The translations under genes and the position numbers were made by a program. From an uncultured Clostridia bacterium (GTDB taxonomy: Bacteria; Bacillota; Clostridia; TANB77; CAG-508): DNA of 64,000 bases. Below, one piece after another: positions 26,470 through 35,196 of the stretch; within the stretch, counting starts at the first letter, position 1, and each line of letters begins with the position of its first letter. Under the pieces are notes generated by a model. That model had not been told where the DNA came from and did no database searches. It saw only the letters and a program-made list of their open reading frames with translations. The stretch lies in contig CAKPBB010000006.1 of NCBI GenBank assembly GCA_934140005.1, positions 1-64,000 on the forward strand. The letters are read 5' to 3'.

Positions 26470-26901
26470 ATGGAAGAAAACAAAGAAGATATAAAAGTAG
26501 AGGATAAGGAAGAAAAAACAGAGAATATAGAAGAAATTTCAGGTATTGATGGTGTTCGCATTTCTAATGATGCAATTGCAACTTATGCTGGAATTGCTGT
26601 TTCAGAAGTACAGGGAGTGTATGGAATGTCTGGAACTTTTGCTGGAATTACAGAAGCTTTAATTGGAAAGAAAAATTTAGGAAAAGGCATAAAAGTAGAT
26701 GCAGATGAAAAATCAGCAAAAATAGATGTAAACATTATAGTTGAATATGGTGCTAGAATTCCAGATGTAGCTTTTGAAATTCAAACACGTGTAAAAAAAT
26801 CAGTAGAAACAATGACAGGATTAAAAGTAAATGAAGTAAATGTTCACGTCCAAGGTGTTCATGCAATTACAGAAAAAGAGCAAGAAGAGGAAGAAAAATA
26901 G
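26470..26901 (+). CDS. Asp23/Gls24 (YqhY-like) envelope stress protein
   Basis: 143 residues from the ATG at 26470, which follows AAAGGAGG. An upstream in-frame ATG at 26413 overlaps the promoter and is rejected. Residues 35-130 are the Asp23 domain (ISNDAIATYAGIAVSEVQGVYGM, VEYGARIPDVAFEIQ). Members coat the inner face of the membrane through AmaP, which is the next gene, or tune lipid synthesis (YqhY). An acidic N-terminal stretch is present. Confidence 0.9.
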   Translation: MEENKEDIKVEDKEEKTENIEEISGIDGVRISNDAIATYAGIAVSEVQGVYGMSGTFAGITEALIGKKNLGKGIKVDADEKSAKIDVNIIVEYGARIPDVAFEIQTRVKKSVETMTGLKVNEVNVHVQGVHAITEKEQEEEEK

Positions 26902-26931
26902 AAATATTTGTGGTAAAATAGGAGGAAAAAA

Positions 26932-27567
26932 ATGAAACTAATAGAAAGATTTTCTTTAAGATTATTTTCAATTATTATTATATTCTTATCAATAATTACA
27001 ATATTAACAGTAACGAGTGTACTACATATAGATTTTTTAGTTAGAGCTTTAAGCTTTACTGCAGAAAATGAAACTTATGCAAGAATTACAATAATTGTAT
27101 CAGTAATATTGATTTTGTTAGGTATTAAAAGTCTTTTAGCAAGATTAAAACCAGAAGATGAAAGTAAAAACGGAATTATATTAGAAAATGCAAGTGGAAA
27201 ATTAGTTATTTCTAAAGAAAGCTTAGAAAATTTAATAGCTGGTGTATCAAAAAATATTCCAGGTGCTGAATCAATTTCTAGTAAAACTGTTTTAGATAAA
27301 GATAGAAATTTAAAGGTTTATGTAACAACAGTAGTAAGTGATGATGTTGTTTTAAAAGATATATCAACAGATTTACAAAAAAGAATAAAAGAAGCAATGA
27401 AAAAGACTGCTGATTTAGATGTAAAAGAAGTTAATATCAAAATAAAAAATATTACAAACAAAAAAGCAAAGTCTAAAGTTGCAAAAGAAAACGCAAATAC
27501 AAAACCAGAATCAACAATAGAAACAAATGAAGAAGTAAAACAAGAAATTGATAATGGGGAGGAATAA
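26932..27567 (+). CDS. amaP: Alkaline shock response membrane anchor AmaP
   Basis: 211 residues with two transmembrane helices (about 10-30 and 52-72), then a soluble cytoplasmic domain and a Lys/Glu-rich tail. Architecture and position after asp23 fit AmaP, which tethers Asp23 to the membrane. The next gene, a DUF2273 protein, starts 2 bp after its stop. Confidence 0.85.
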   Translation: MKLIERFSLRLFSIIIIFLSIITILTVTSVLHIDFLVRALSFTAENETYARITIIVSVILILLGIKSLLARLKPEDESKNGIILENASGKLVISKESLENLIAGVSKNIPGAESISSKTVLDKDRNLKVYVTTVVSDDVVLKDISTDLQKRIKEAMKKTADLDVKEVNIKIKNITNKKAKSKVAKENANTKPESTIETNEEVKQEIDNGEE

Positions 27568-27569
27568 TT

Positions 27570-27785
27570 ATGGAAGAGAAACCAGAAAATTTTATGGACT
27601 TTATTGTAAAATATAAAGGTGCTATTATCGGTGGAATTATTGCTATTTTATTAGTTTGTACAGGGCTTTTTAAATTACTATTATCACTTATAGTAATTGT
27701 AGGAGGTATATTTTTAGGAAATTATATACAAAACAATAAAGATTCTGTTAAAGATACATTAAAAAAGTATATTGATAAATTTTAA
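27570..27785 (+). CDS. Small membrane protein, DUF2273 family
   Basis: 71 residues with two closely spaced hydrophobic helices (about 12-32 and 33-52) and a charged tail. Small DUF2273 proteins routinely accompany asp23/amaP in Firmicutes. The function is unknown; a role in the Asp23 membrane complex is inferred from context. GGGGAGG within the end of amaP provides the ribosome binding site. Confidence 0.8.
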   Translation: MEEKPENFMDFIVKYKGAIIGGIIAILLVCTGLFKLLLSLIVIVGGIFLGNYIQNNKDSVKDTLKKYIDKF

Positions 27786-27812
27786 AATATGAAGCAAAAT
27801 TAGGAGGAAAAT

Positions 27813-28232
27813 ATGCAAAGATCTGCAATGAGAGAACTTGCTTTTAAGCTTGTTTATGAAATGGAAGTACAAAAAGAGGAAGAAATTGAGATTTTTCTTG
27901 AAAATAATGAAGTTACTGATGAAAAAGTTATAGAATACTTAAAAGATATAAAAAATGGAATTACAGAAAATGCAGAGCAAATTAATTCTTTAATAACGAA
28001 CAATTTAAAAGAAAATTGGAGCTTGAATAGAATTTCAAAAATAAATTTAAGCTTAATAAAACTTGCAATTTATGAAATGATATATAAGGATTTACCATAT
28101 AAAGTTGCTATAAATGAAGTTGTTGAATTAGCTAAAAAGTATGCAGATGATTCAGCACCAGTATTTATTAATGGAATACTTGCTAGCGTTGTAAAAGAAA
28201 AAGGTTTAAATGGAGATAAGAATGAAAATTGA
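27813..28232 (+). CDS. nusB: Transcription antitermination factor NusB
   Basis: 139 residues, typical length. MQRSAMRELAFKLVYEMEV near the start and the C-terminal PYKVAINEVVELAKKYADDSAPVFINGILASV are diagnostic. It works with NusE in rRNA antitermination. The site is AGGAGG. Its end overlaps the xseA ribosome binding site and start. Confidence 0.96.
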   Translation: MQRSAMRELAFKLVYEMEVQKEEEIEIFLENNEVTDEKVIEYLKDIKNGITENAEQINSLITNNLKENWSLNRISKINLSLIKLAIYEMIYKDLPYKVAINEVVELAKKYADDSAPVFINGILASVVKEKGLNGDKNEN

Positions 28233-29412
28233 TCCGATTACAGTTACCGAACTAAATCGATATATGAAAGATAAAGTAGAATTAGATGAATTTTTAAATA
28301 ATGTTTTAGTAAAAGGTGAAATATCAAACTATAAACATCATTATACAGGTCATTTATATTTTACTTTGAAAGATGAAAATTCGTTAATAAAATGTATAAT
28401 GTTTAAGTCATCTGCTGTGAATTTAAAATTCGAACCTAAAGATGGAATGAAAGTTATTGTTTATGGTACAGTTTCTGTATTTGAAAGAGATGGCGTTTAT
28501 CAAATTTACTGTAAAGGTATGCAAGAAGATGGAATGGGCAGTTTGTATACAGCTTATGAGGAATTAAAAAAGAAACTGCAATTAGAGGGTCTTTTTGATG
28601 AAAAGCATAAAAAGAAAATACCATTTATGCCTAAGATAATTGGTGTTTTAACATCTAATACAGGAGCTGTTATTCGTGACATAATAAATGTGTCAACAAG
28701 AAGAAATCCAAATGTGAATATAAGATTATTTCCAGTACCTGTACAAGGTCCAGGAGCTGGAGAGAAAATTGCAGACGCTATAAAAATAATGAACGAAAAG
28801 AAATTAGCAGATGTACTTATAGTCGCAAGAGGCGGAGGCTCTTTAGAAGATTTATGGCCATTTAATGAAGAAGTTGTTGCAAGAGCAATATACAATTCAG
28901 AATTACCAGTTATTTCAGCTGTTGGTCATGAGACAGATTTTACAATTGCCGATTTTGTTGCAGATTTAAGAGCACCAACTCCATCAGCAGCTGCTGAACT
29001 TGCGGTAACAGATGTTAAGGAATTAGAAAATAATTTAAATTTGTATAAAAATAGATTAAAAATGGCACTTAATAGAAAAACTCAAATAATGAGATTAAGA
29101 TATGAAAAGTGTATGAACTCAAGGGTATATAAATTTCCAAAGCAACATATTTCAGAACAATATCAAATTGTAGATAATAATTGTAAAAAAATGGAAAATT
29201 TAGTATTGCAAAAATTAAAGGATTCTAAATTAAATGCTATGAAATGGATTACAAAATTAGATACATTAAGTCCACTAAAAACTCTTACGAGAGGATATTG
29301 TTTAACAGAATATGATGGAAAACTTGTTACTAAAGCAAAAGATTTAAAAAATGGTATGGATGTTGATTTAAAATTTCAAGATGGAACTAAAAAAGCTACC
29401 ATAAAAGAATAG
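28222..29412 (+). CDS. xseA: Exodeoxyribonuclease VII, large subunit
   Basis: 396 residues from the ATG at 28222; an upstream ATG at 28210 lies on the Shine-Dalgarno GGAGAT. Single-strand DNA exonuclease. The N-terminal OB-fold (to about 100, GEISNYKHHYTGHLYFTLKDE) precedes the catalytic domain with the conserved RGGGSLEDLWPFNEE and VGHETDFTIADFVADLRAPTPSAAAE near 215-265. It overlaps nusB by 11 bp. xseB follows after one inserted gene. Confidence 0.96.
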   Translation: MKIDPITVTELNRYMKDKVELDEFLNNVLVKGEISNYKHHYTGHLYFTLKDENSLIKCIMFKSSAVNLKFEPKDGMKVIVYGTVSVFERDGVYQIYCKGMQEDGMGSLYTAYEELKKKLQLEGLFDEKHKKKIPFMPKIIGVLTSNTGAVIRDIINVSTRRNPNVNIRLFPVPVQGPGAGEKIADAIKIMNEKKLADVLIVARGGGSLEDLWPFNEEVVARAIYNSELPVISAVGHETDFTIADFVADLRAPTPSAAAELAVTDVKELENNLNLYKNRLKMALNRKTQIMRLRYEKCMNSRVYKFPKQHISEQYQIVDNNCKKMENLVLQKLKDSKLNAMKWITKLDTLSPLKTLTRGYCLTEYDGKLVTKAKDLKNGMDVDLKFQDGTKKATIKE

Positions 29413-29423
29413 GAGAAAATCTA

Positions 29424-29933
29424 ATGAGAAGAAATAATAAAAATAATAAATTTAGAAAAATTTTATATATTGTACCAGTTTTATGCGTAATTGCAGTAGG
29501 TGCATTATTTTATATGTTATTTGATATGAATAATAAAATAGAAGAAAAGAATTATGGAGTTGATACTAATTCATCTTCTGAAAATACAAACACTATTGAA
29601 AATAACGATAATAATAATAATACATCACAAGAAAATAATGTAATAAATAATAATTCAAATAATACTGAAAATACAATAGATAACAATACTTCTAACTCAA
29701 ATAATAACAATAGTCAAACACAAGAACCAACAGGAAATTTAACAAATTCAACAGATAAAAAAGAACAAGCTATTGCACTTGTTAAAAAAGAGTGGGGAGA
29801 AGATGATACCGTATTATTTGATTGCTATGTAAATAATAATGGAGATTATATTGTTACGATTTCAACAAATTCTGGAAGTGTTATTTCATATTATAAAGTT
29901 GATTTAGATAAGAAGACAATTGAAATATATTAA
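29424..29933 (+). CDS. Membrane-anchored protein with Asn-rich linker, unknown
   Basis: 169 residues. A basic N-terminus and one transmembrane helix (about 13-33) are followed by an Asn/Ser/Thr-rich linker (about 45-110) and a small C-terminal domain of about 55 residues, with KKEQAIALVKKEWGEDD then beta-strand-like segments, loosely PepSY-like. It is inserted between xseA and xseB, which are normally adjacent. It should sit on the outer face of the membrane. No function can be assigned. Confidence 0.65.
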   Translation: MRRNNKNNKFRKILYIVPVLCVIAVGALFYMLFDMNNKIEEKNYGVDTNSSSENTNTIENNDNNNNTSQENNVINNNSNNTENTIDNNTSNSNNNNSQTQEPTGNLTNSTDKKEQAIALVKKEWGEDDTVLFDCYVNNNGDYIVTISTNSGSVISYYKVDLDKKTIEIY

Positions 29934-29963
29934 TATAAGTTTGACTAAAAGAAAGGATTGCAA

Positions 29964-30194
29964 ATGGAAAATAAAGAAAAAGATTTTGAAGAATTAATGA
30001 AAAATTTAGAAGAAATTACAACACAATTAGAAAGTGAAAACTTAACATTAGATAAATCAGTTGAATTATTTGAAAAAGGTATGAAAATTTCTAAGGAATG
30101 TAATGAAAAATTAGAAAATGCGGAAAAGAGAATTACAATGTTGATAAATGCGGAAACAGAAGAAGAAGTTGATTTTGTTCCTAAAGCAGAATAA
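29964..30194 (+). CDS. xseB: Exodeoxyribonuclease VII, small subunit
   Basis: 76 residues from the ATG after GAAAGGA; the TTG at 29958 overlaps that site. The core FEELMKNLEEITTQLESENLTLDKSVELFEKGM is characteristic. It is helical and binds XseA in multiple copies. Confidence 0.94.
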   Translation: MENKEKDFEELMKNLEEITTQLESENLTLDKSVELFEKGMKISKECNEKLENAEKRITMLINAETEEEVDFVPKAE

Positions 30195-30213
30195 ATAAAG
30201 TTTGGAGAAGAAG

Positions 30214-30654
30214 ATGGATGTGTTTAAACAAATAATTACAAACAAATGCTTAATAATACCATTTTGTGTTTGGTTTGCAATACAAATATTTAAATTTTTA
30301 ACAGATTTAGTTGTAAATAAAAAAATAAATTTAAAAAGATTAATGGGAGCTGGTGGAATGCCTAGTTCTCATTCTGCGGTTGTATGTGCGTTATCTGCTT
30401 GTGTAGGTAAACAATATGGCTTTGATAGTGGAATTTTTGCAATTTCAATTGTAATGGCTTTTGTTGTTATGTATGATGCAGCAGGAGTTAGAAGAGCAGC
30501 CGGAAAACAAGCTAGTATATTGAATAAAATAATTGAAACACCTGGAATGACAACTCTTCAAGTGCAAGAAAAATTAGTTGAAGTTTTAGGACATACACCT
30601 GTTCAGGTTTTTGTAGGTGCAATTATAGGATTTATAATTGGATCTATATTTTAA
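30214..30654 (+). CDS. Divergent PAP2 family membrane protein (DUF212)
   Basis: 146 residues from this ATG; the TTG at 30202 lies on the Shine-Dalgarno GGAG. Hydrophobic helices and the motifs GAGGMPSSHSAVVCALS near 41-57, AAGVRRAAGKQA and GHTPVQVFVGAIIG are typical of DUF212/YuiD. The family is distantly related to acid phosphatase/PAP2 enzymes; the substrate is unknown. It lies between xseB and fhs in one co-directional run. Confidence 0.88.
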   Translation: MDVFKQIITNKCLIIPFCVWFAIQIFKFLTDLVVNKKINLKRLMGAGGMPSSHSAVVCALSACVGKQYGFDSGIFAISIVMAFVVMYDAAGVRRAAGKQASILNKIIETPGMTTLQVQEKLVEVLGHTPVQVFVGAIIGFIIGSIF

Positions 30655-30683
30655 AATTTAATAAAATGAGAGGAATAATAAAT

Positions 30684-32345
30684 ATGAGTGATATAGAAAT
30701 TGCAAGAAGTATTAAATTGGAAAATATAAATCAAATATCTAAAAAATTCAACATACCAGAAGAATTTATTGAACCATATGGAAAATATAAGGCTAAAGTT
30801 GATAATAAATTTACTGAAAGTTTGAAAGAAAAAAAAGATGGCAAACTAATTCTTGTAACTTCTATAAATCCAACACCATTAGGTGAAGGAAAAACAACAG
30901 TTGCTATTGGACTTGCAGATGCATTAAATCAATTAAATAAAAAGGCTGTATTGGCTTTGAGAGAACCATCACTTGGGCCAGTATTTGGAATAAAAGGAGG
31001 TGCAACTGGTGGTGGATATTCACAAGTTGCTCCAATGGAAGAAATTAATCTTCATTTTACTGGAGATATACACGCAATTACTAGTGCTAATAATTTATTG
31101 TCTGCAATGATAGATAATCACCTTTTTTATGGAAATGAATTAAAATTTAAAAAAGTAATTTGGAAAAGATGCTTAGATTTAAATGATAGAAGTCTTAGAA
31201 AAATAGAGATAGGCTTATCTAAAGAAAAAAATATGCAACAAAGAGAAGATGGATTTGATATCAGTGTGGCATCTGAGATTATGGCAATTTTTTGTTTAGC
31301 AACAGATTTAGAAGACTTAAAAAGAAGAATAGGAAATATAATAGTTGGTTTTAATGAAAATGATGAACCAATAACTGCAAAAGATTTAAAAGCTGATGGT
31401 GCTTTAACAGTTTTATTAAAAGAAGCTTTTAGACCTAATATTGTACAAACTTTAGAACATAATTTGGCGATAATTCATGGAGGTCCTTTTGCTAATATTG
31501 CACATGGTTGTAATAGTGTTGTTGCTACTAGAATGGCTTTGAAATTAGGTGATTATGTTGTAACGGAAGCAGGCTTTGGGGCAGATCTTGGAGCTGAAAA
31601 ATTTGTTGATATAAAATGTAGAAAGGCCAATTTAAAAGTTGATGTTGCTGTATGTGTAGCAACATTAAAAGCTTTAAAATACCATGCTGGTTTATCTGTA
31701 GAAGAATGTAATAAAGAAAATGTTGATGCTTTAAAATTAGGGATAAATAATTTGCTTAAACATGTTAATAATTTAAGAGAAGAATTAGGACTAAATGTGA
31801 TTGTAGCAATAAACAAATTTACTTCTGATACTGAGGAAGAAATAAATACATTAATGAATATTTTAAAAGAGAACAATATAGAAGTAAGTATTTCAGATGT
31901 TTGGAATTATGGTGGAAAGGGAGCTATAGATTTAGCTGAAAAGATTATTAAAAGTTCAAACGAAGAAAAAGACATCAAATATGTATATGAACTTAATAAA
32001 GGAATTAAACAAAAAATAAATGATATTGCTACAAAGATATATGGAGCAAGTGGAGTAGAATTTTCGAAAGAAGCAGAAGAAGAAATTACTAAAATAGATG
32101 AACTTGGTTTCTCAAATTTGCCAATATGTATTGCTAAAACACAATATTCTTTTTCTGATAATGCGAAGAATTTATTATGTGAAGAACCTTTTAAAATACA
32201 TATAAATGAAATAAATTTAAAAGCAGGAGCTGAATTTATTGTTGCAAAATCTGGAAAAATATTTACAATGCCAGGATTACCTAAAGTTCCATCAGCAGAA
32301 AAGATTGATATTGATGAAAATGAAAATATTGTTGGAATTTTTTAA
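30684..32345 (+). CDS. fhs: Formate-tetrahydrofolate ligase
   Basis: 553 residues from the ATG at 30684; an earlier ATG at 30666 lies on the GAGAGG site. It forms 10-formyl-THF from formate, THF and ATP. The P-loop is TPLGEGKTT (64-72). Later motifs include LREPSLGPVFGIKGGATGGG, NIVQTLEHNLA and EAGFGADLGAEKF, all family hallmarks. It feeds one-carbon units to purine synthesis and to Fmt, encoded in this window. Terminators follow at 32369 and 32411. Confidence 0.97.
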   Translation: MSDIEIARSIKLENINQISKKFNIPEEFIEPYGKYKAKVDNKFTESLKEKKDGKLILVTSINPTPLGEGKTTVAIGLADALNQLNKKAVLALREPSLGPVFGIKGGATGGGYSQVAPMEEINLHFTGDIHAITSANNLLSAMIDNHLFYGNELKFKKVIWKRCLDLNDRSLRKIEIGLSKEKNMQQREDGFDISVASEIMAIFCLATDLEDLKRRIGNIIVGFNENDEPITAKDLKADGALTVLLKEAFRPNIVQTLEHNLAIIHGGPFANIAHGCNSVVATRMALKLGDYVVTEAGFGADLGAEKFVDIKCRKANLKVDVAVCVATLKALKYHAGLSVEECNKENVDALKLGINNLLKHVNNLREELGLNVIVAINKFTSDTEEEINTLMNILKENNIEVSISDVWNYGGKGAIDLAEKIIKSSNEEKDIKYVYELNKGIKQKINDIATKIYGASGVEFSKEAEEEITKIDELGFSNLPICIAKTQYSFSDNAKNLLCEEPFKIHINEINLKAGAEFIVAKSGKIFTMPGLPKVPSAEKIDIDENENIVGIF

Positions 32346-32368
32346 TATGATATAGAACCATTAAAAGC

Positions 32369-32399
32369 ATACTTTGTTTATAATAGAGTATGTTTTTTT
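32369..32399 (+). terminator. Intrinsic terminator after fhs
   Basis: Stem CATACT/AGTATG with an AT-rich loop and a run of seven T. Confidence 0.65.
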
Positions 32400-32410
32400 G
32401 CGTTAAAAAT

Positions 32411-32438
32411 AAACCTCTAATTGAAAAATTAGAGGTTT
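32411..32438. terminator. Bidirectional intrinsic terminator
   Basis: A perfect 11-bp stem (AACCTCTAATT with AATTAGAGGTT) with A-rich left and T-rich right flanks. It separates the convergent fhs and the gene at 32498. Confidence 0.8.
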
Positions 32439-32497
32439 TGTAACATTTTATTAAAGATTTCAAATAAATATGTTAATATTTATTTGAAAATTAAAGA

Positions 32498-33733
32498 CTA
32501 ATTATTTTCAGTAGATTTGAATTGCTTTTGTAAAAACTTAGGTATTGAAACTAAAGCTTTATAAAAAGCTAATTTTACTTTTTTCTTAAAGAAATAGAAT
32601 TTATTTAGTTTTCTAGGACTAACTGAAATACCACATTCTCTTTCTTCAACTACTGTTAAAGCAACACTTTCTTCAACTTTAGAAGTTTCTTTTTCTTTTA
32701 CAACTTCTTCTAATAGAGATGGTTCTTGAGGTTCATCATCTTCTATTATAGTAAAGTCACGAGTTTTTTGCTTTGTTTTTTTAGGTTCTATTTTTTGAAC
32801 TTTTTCTTGAACAGGAGTTTCTGGTTCAAATAGTTCTTCAATATTTTCAATAGGTTCAATATTCAAAGTTTTTTCATTTTCTACTTCTGTAATAGTTTGT
32901 TCTACAATAGAATTTTCTGAATTTGAAGCAGATAAAGTTTCTAATAAAGTATCAACATTATTTAATTCTACTTTGTTAGAATTAAAATTATTTATATTTG
33001 AATAATTAGAATCTAAAATATCTTCAACTAAAATATTTTGTGTATGAGTAGGTACATCAGAAACTTGTTTTTCTATTTTTTCATTATTTTTTGTGTTATC
33101 AATACTTGTTGCTAAACTATTTAAAAGTGATTCTGAATTGTCAGTAGATATTATAGGACTTAATATATCTTCAATTAATTCATCTAAATTAAATTCAGTA
33201 CTTGATATAGAAGAAGATTCAACAATTGGTTCAACAATATTTGCATAAGTTTCATCTGGCATTGAAAATAATTCATCAAATAAATCTGCAATTTCATTTT
33301 CCATTTGTGAAAGCTGAACATTGGCATTAGAAATTTCTTGTTTTTCTTCAACAATATTTTTTTGCTCAACTTCTAAAGTAGCTATATTGTTAACAGAGTT
33401 TTCAGTATCTTTAATAGAGTTTTTAACTGATATAGGAACTTGTTTTTCAATTGGTGAAATATAATTAAATGTATTATTATTATCCCATTCATAATTTTCA
33501 TTTCTAAAACAAAAATTAAATGTATCATAAGGTTTTATTTCAACTTCAGTTTCAAATCCATTATCAATTTTTTTCATATCTTTGGCTTGAGTACAATCCC
33601 AATTGCTACCAAAACCATATACAATTGTTAAGCTATTTGAACCTTTTTGTGCTAAAAAACCATTATAAATTATTTTTGATTTTTCATTTTCAGTTAATTT
33701 CTTATCAAAAGAAATCTCGTTTGTAAACTCCAT
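32498..33733 (-). CDS. Protein with N-terminal carbohydrate-binding module and long acidic region
   Basis: 411 residues. Residues about 12-98 look like a family 25/53 carbohydrate-binding module (starch-binding type): YGFGSNWDCTQAKDM, NGFETEVEIKPYDTFNFCFRN and EWDNNNTFNY carry the aromatic residues usual in that fold. About 100-355 is Glu/Ser/Asn-rich and low in complexity. The last 45 residues are basic (KLNKFYFFKKKVKLAFYKAL). There is no signal peptide, so it is probably cytoplasmic, perhaps attached to glycogen granules or to the membrane through the basic tail (inference). The site is TAGGAG. Confidence 0.65.
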   Translation of the reverse strand: MEFTNEISFDKKLTENEKSKIIYNGFLAQKGSNSLTIVYGFGSNWDCTQAKDMKKIDNGFETEVEIKPYDTFNFCFRNENYEWDNNNTFNYISPIEKQVPISVKNSIKDTENSVNNIATLEVEQKNIVEEKQEISNANVQLSQMENEIADLFDELFSMPDETYANIVEPIVESSSISSTEFNLDELIEDILSPIISTDNSESLLNSLATSIDNTKNNEKIEKQVSDVPTHTQNILVEDILDSNYSNINNFNSNKVELNNVDTLLETLSASNSENSIVEQTITEVENEKTLNIEPIENIEELFEPETPVQEKVQKIEPKKTKQKTRDFTIIEDDEPQEPSLLEEVVKEKETSKVEESVALTVVEERECGISVSPRKLNKFYFFKKKVKLAFYKALVSIPKFLQKQFKSTENN

Positions 33734-33875
33734 AATCTTTTCTCCTATATTTTTTGTTTTCTACATTATAATAATAATTTATAAAATTTTCAATAATAAT
33801 TGATAGAAAAATTTAAAAATAACATTAAATTTTTATAACAATATTACGAAAATATTACATATAAATCGTATAAAT

Positions 33876-33904
33876 TTGGATTTGCAGTAAATACTAGTTA
33901 TAAT
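33876..33904 (+). promoter_or_regulatory. Promoter of the sleB-like gene
   Basis: TTGGAT (33876-33881), 17-bp spacer, TATAAT (33899-33904). A vegetative-type promoter, not an obvious sporulation sigma site. Confidence 0.5.
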
Positions 33905-33937
33905 TGGAAAAAATTAATTATGCATAAGGAGACAATG

Positions 33938-34609
33938 ATGAAAAAAATTTTAAAATATTTAACTTATTTGTTTAGTATAGTAGCTTTGATTTTTATAATT
34001 GAAAGTTTATATTCAACTGTTTATGCTTTATCTAAGTATGGATCACGAGGAAATGAAGTAAAACAGATACAAACTAAATTAAAAAATTGGGGATATTATA
34101 AAGGTAATGTTGATGGAATTTATGGTTCACAAACATTAGAAGCTGTAAAATATTTTCAAAGAAAAAACGGATTAACTGTTGACGGAATTGCAGGTTCAGC
34201 AACTTTAAAAGCCTTAGGAATTACAAGTACTTCAAATTCATCTTCAGGAACAAGCAATAATAGTAATTTAAATTTATTATCTAAAGTTGTATATTCTGAA
34301 GCAAGGGGCGAGCCATATAAGGGACAAGTTGCTGTAGCAGCAGTTGTGCTTAACAGAATAGCAAGTTCTAAATTTCCAAATACAATGGCAGGGGTTGTAT
34401 ATCAGTCAGGAGCTTTTACAGCTGTATCTGATGGACAAATAAATTTAGAACCAAATTCTACAGCTAGAAAAGCTGCACAAGATGCAATAAATGGCTGGGA
34501 CCCAACCTCGGGTTGCTTATATTATTTTAATCCTAATACAGCAACATCAAAATGGATATGGTCAAGGCCACAAGTTATAACTATAGGTAAGCACATTTTC
34601 TGTAAATAA
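33938..34609 (+). CDS. SleB-type cell wall hydrolase with peptidoglycan-binding domain
   Basis: 223 residues. Signal peptide or anchor at about 1-29. A PG_binding_1 domain at about 30-88 (GSRGNEVKQIQTKLKNWGYYKG, VDGIYGSQTLEAVKYFQ). The Hydrolase_2/SleB domain from about 112 starts with LLSKVVYSEARGEPYKGQVAVAAVVLNR, whose Glu is the expected catalytic acid. Such enzymes (SleB, CwlJ) cleave cortex muropeptides during germination. Two adjacent ATGs exist (33935 and 33938); the second has better spacing from AAGGAG. It is a single-gene unit. Confidence 0.88.
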   Translation: MKKILKYLTYLFSIVALIFIIESLYSTVYALSKYGSRGNEVKQIQTKLKNWGYYKGNVDGIYGSQTLEAVKYFQRKNGLTVDGIAGSATLKALGITSTSNSSSGTSNNSNLNLLSKVVYSEARGEPYKGQVAVAAVVLNRIASSKFPNTMAGVVYQSGAFTAVSDGQINLEPNSTARKAAQDAINGWDPTSGCLYYFNPNTATSKWIWSRPQVITIGKHIFCK

Positions 34610-34620
34610 AATTGTTATAA

Positions 34621-34649
34621 TTGACAAAACAAAAACAAATTGATAATAT
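34621..34649 (+). promoter_or_regulatory. Promoter of yqeG
   Basis: Consensus TTGACA (34621-34626), 17-bp spacer, TAATAT (34644-34649). Confidence 0.55.
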
Positions 34650-34677
34650 AATGTAGTAAAAGTTGGAGGAAAGAATA

Positions 34678-35184
34678 ATGCAAATATATCCGAAATTATA
34701 TTGTGAAAAAATTACAGATATTTCAATAAATGCTTTGAAAGAAAAAAATATAAAAGCATTAATTTTAGATGTAGATAATACTTTAATTGACTATGACAGA
34801 AATATGCTACCAGGCTTGGAAAATTGGATTGAAAATGTAAAACAAAACAATATTAAATGCATAATTGTATCTAATAGCAACAAGAAAGAAAAGATTGAAA
34901 CAGTAGCTATGAAGTTAGATATACCATATATATTTTTTGCAACCAAGCCATTAAAAAGAGGTTTTAAAAAGGCTATAAAAATCTTGGGCATAACCAATAA
35001 TAAGGAAATTGCAGTTATTGGAGACCAAATTTTTACAGATATTATTGGTGCAAATAGATTGGAAATGTTTTCTATATTAGTAAAACCAATAAATGAAAAA
35101 GATATACTAATTACAAAATGGAAGAGACCAATAGAAGAAAAAATTTTACAGAATTATTTAAAGAAACAAAATACGAAAGATTAG
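34678..35184 (+). CDS. yqeG: YqeG-family HAD phosphatase
   Basis: 168 residues from the ATG after GGAGGA; the TTG at 34663 lies at that site. HAD IIIA motif I is DVDNTL with Asp31/Asp33, motif II is the Ser in CIIVSNS, and the last acidic motif is GDQIFTDI. YqeG-type proteins are phosphatases of uncertain substrate in Firmicutes. The prepilin peptidase gene follows after 12 bp. Confidence 0.92.
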   Translation: MQIYPKLYCEKITDISINALKEKNIKALILDVDNTLIDYDRNMLPGLENWIENVKQNNIKCIIVSNSNKKEKIETVAMKLDIPYIFFATKPLKRGFKKAIKILGITNNKEIAVIGDQIFTDIIGANRLEMFSILVKPINEKDILITKWKRPIEEKILQNYLKKQNTKD

Positions 35185-35196
35185 AGGAAAAAAGAA

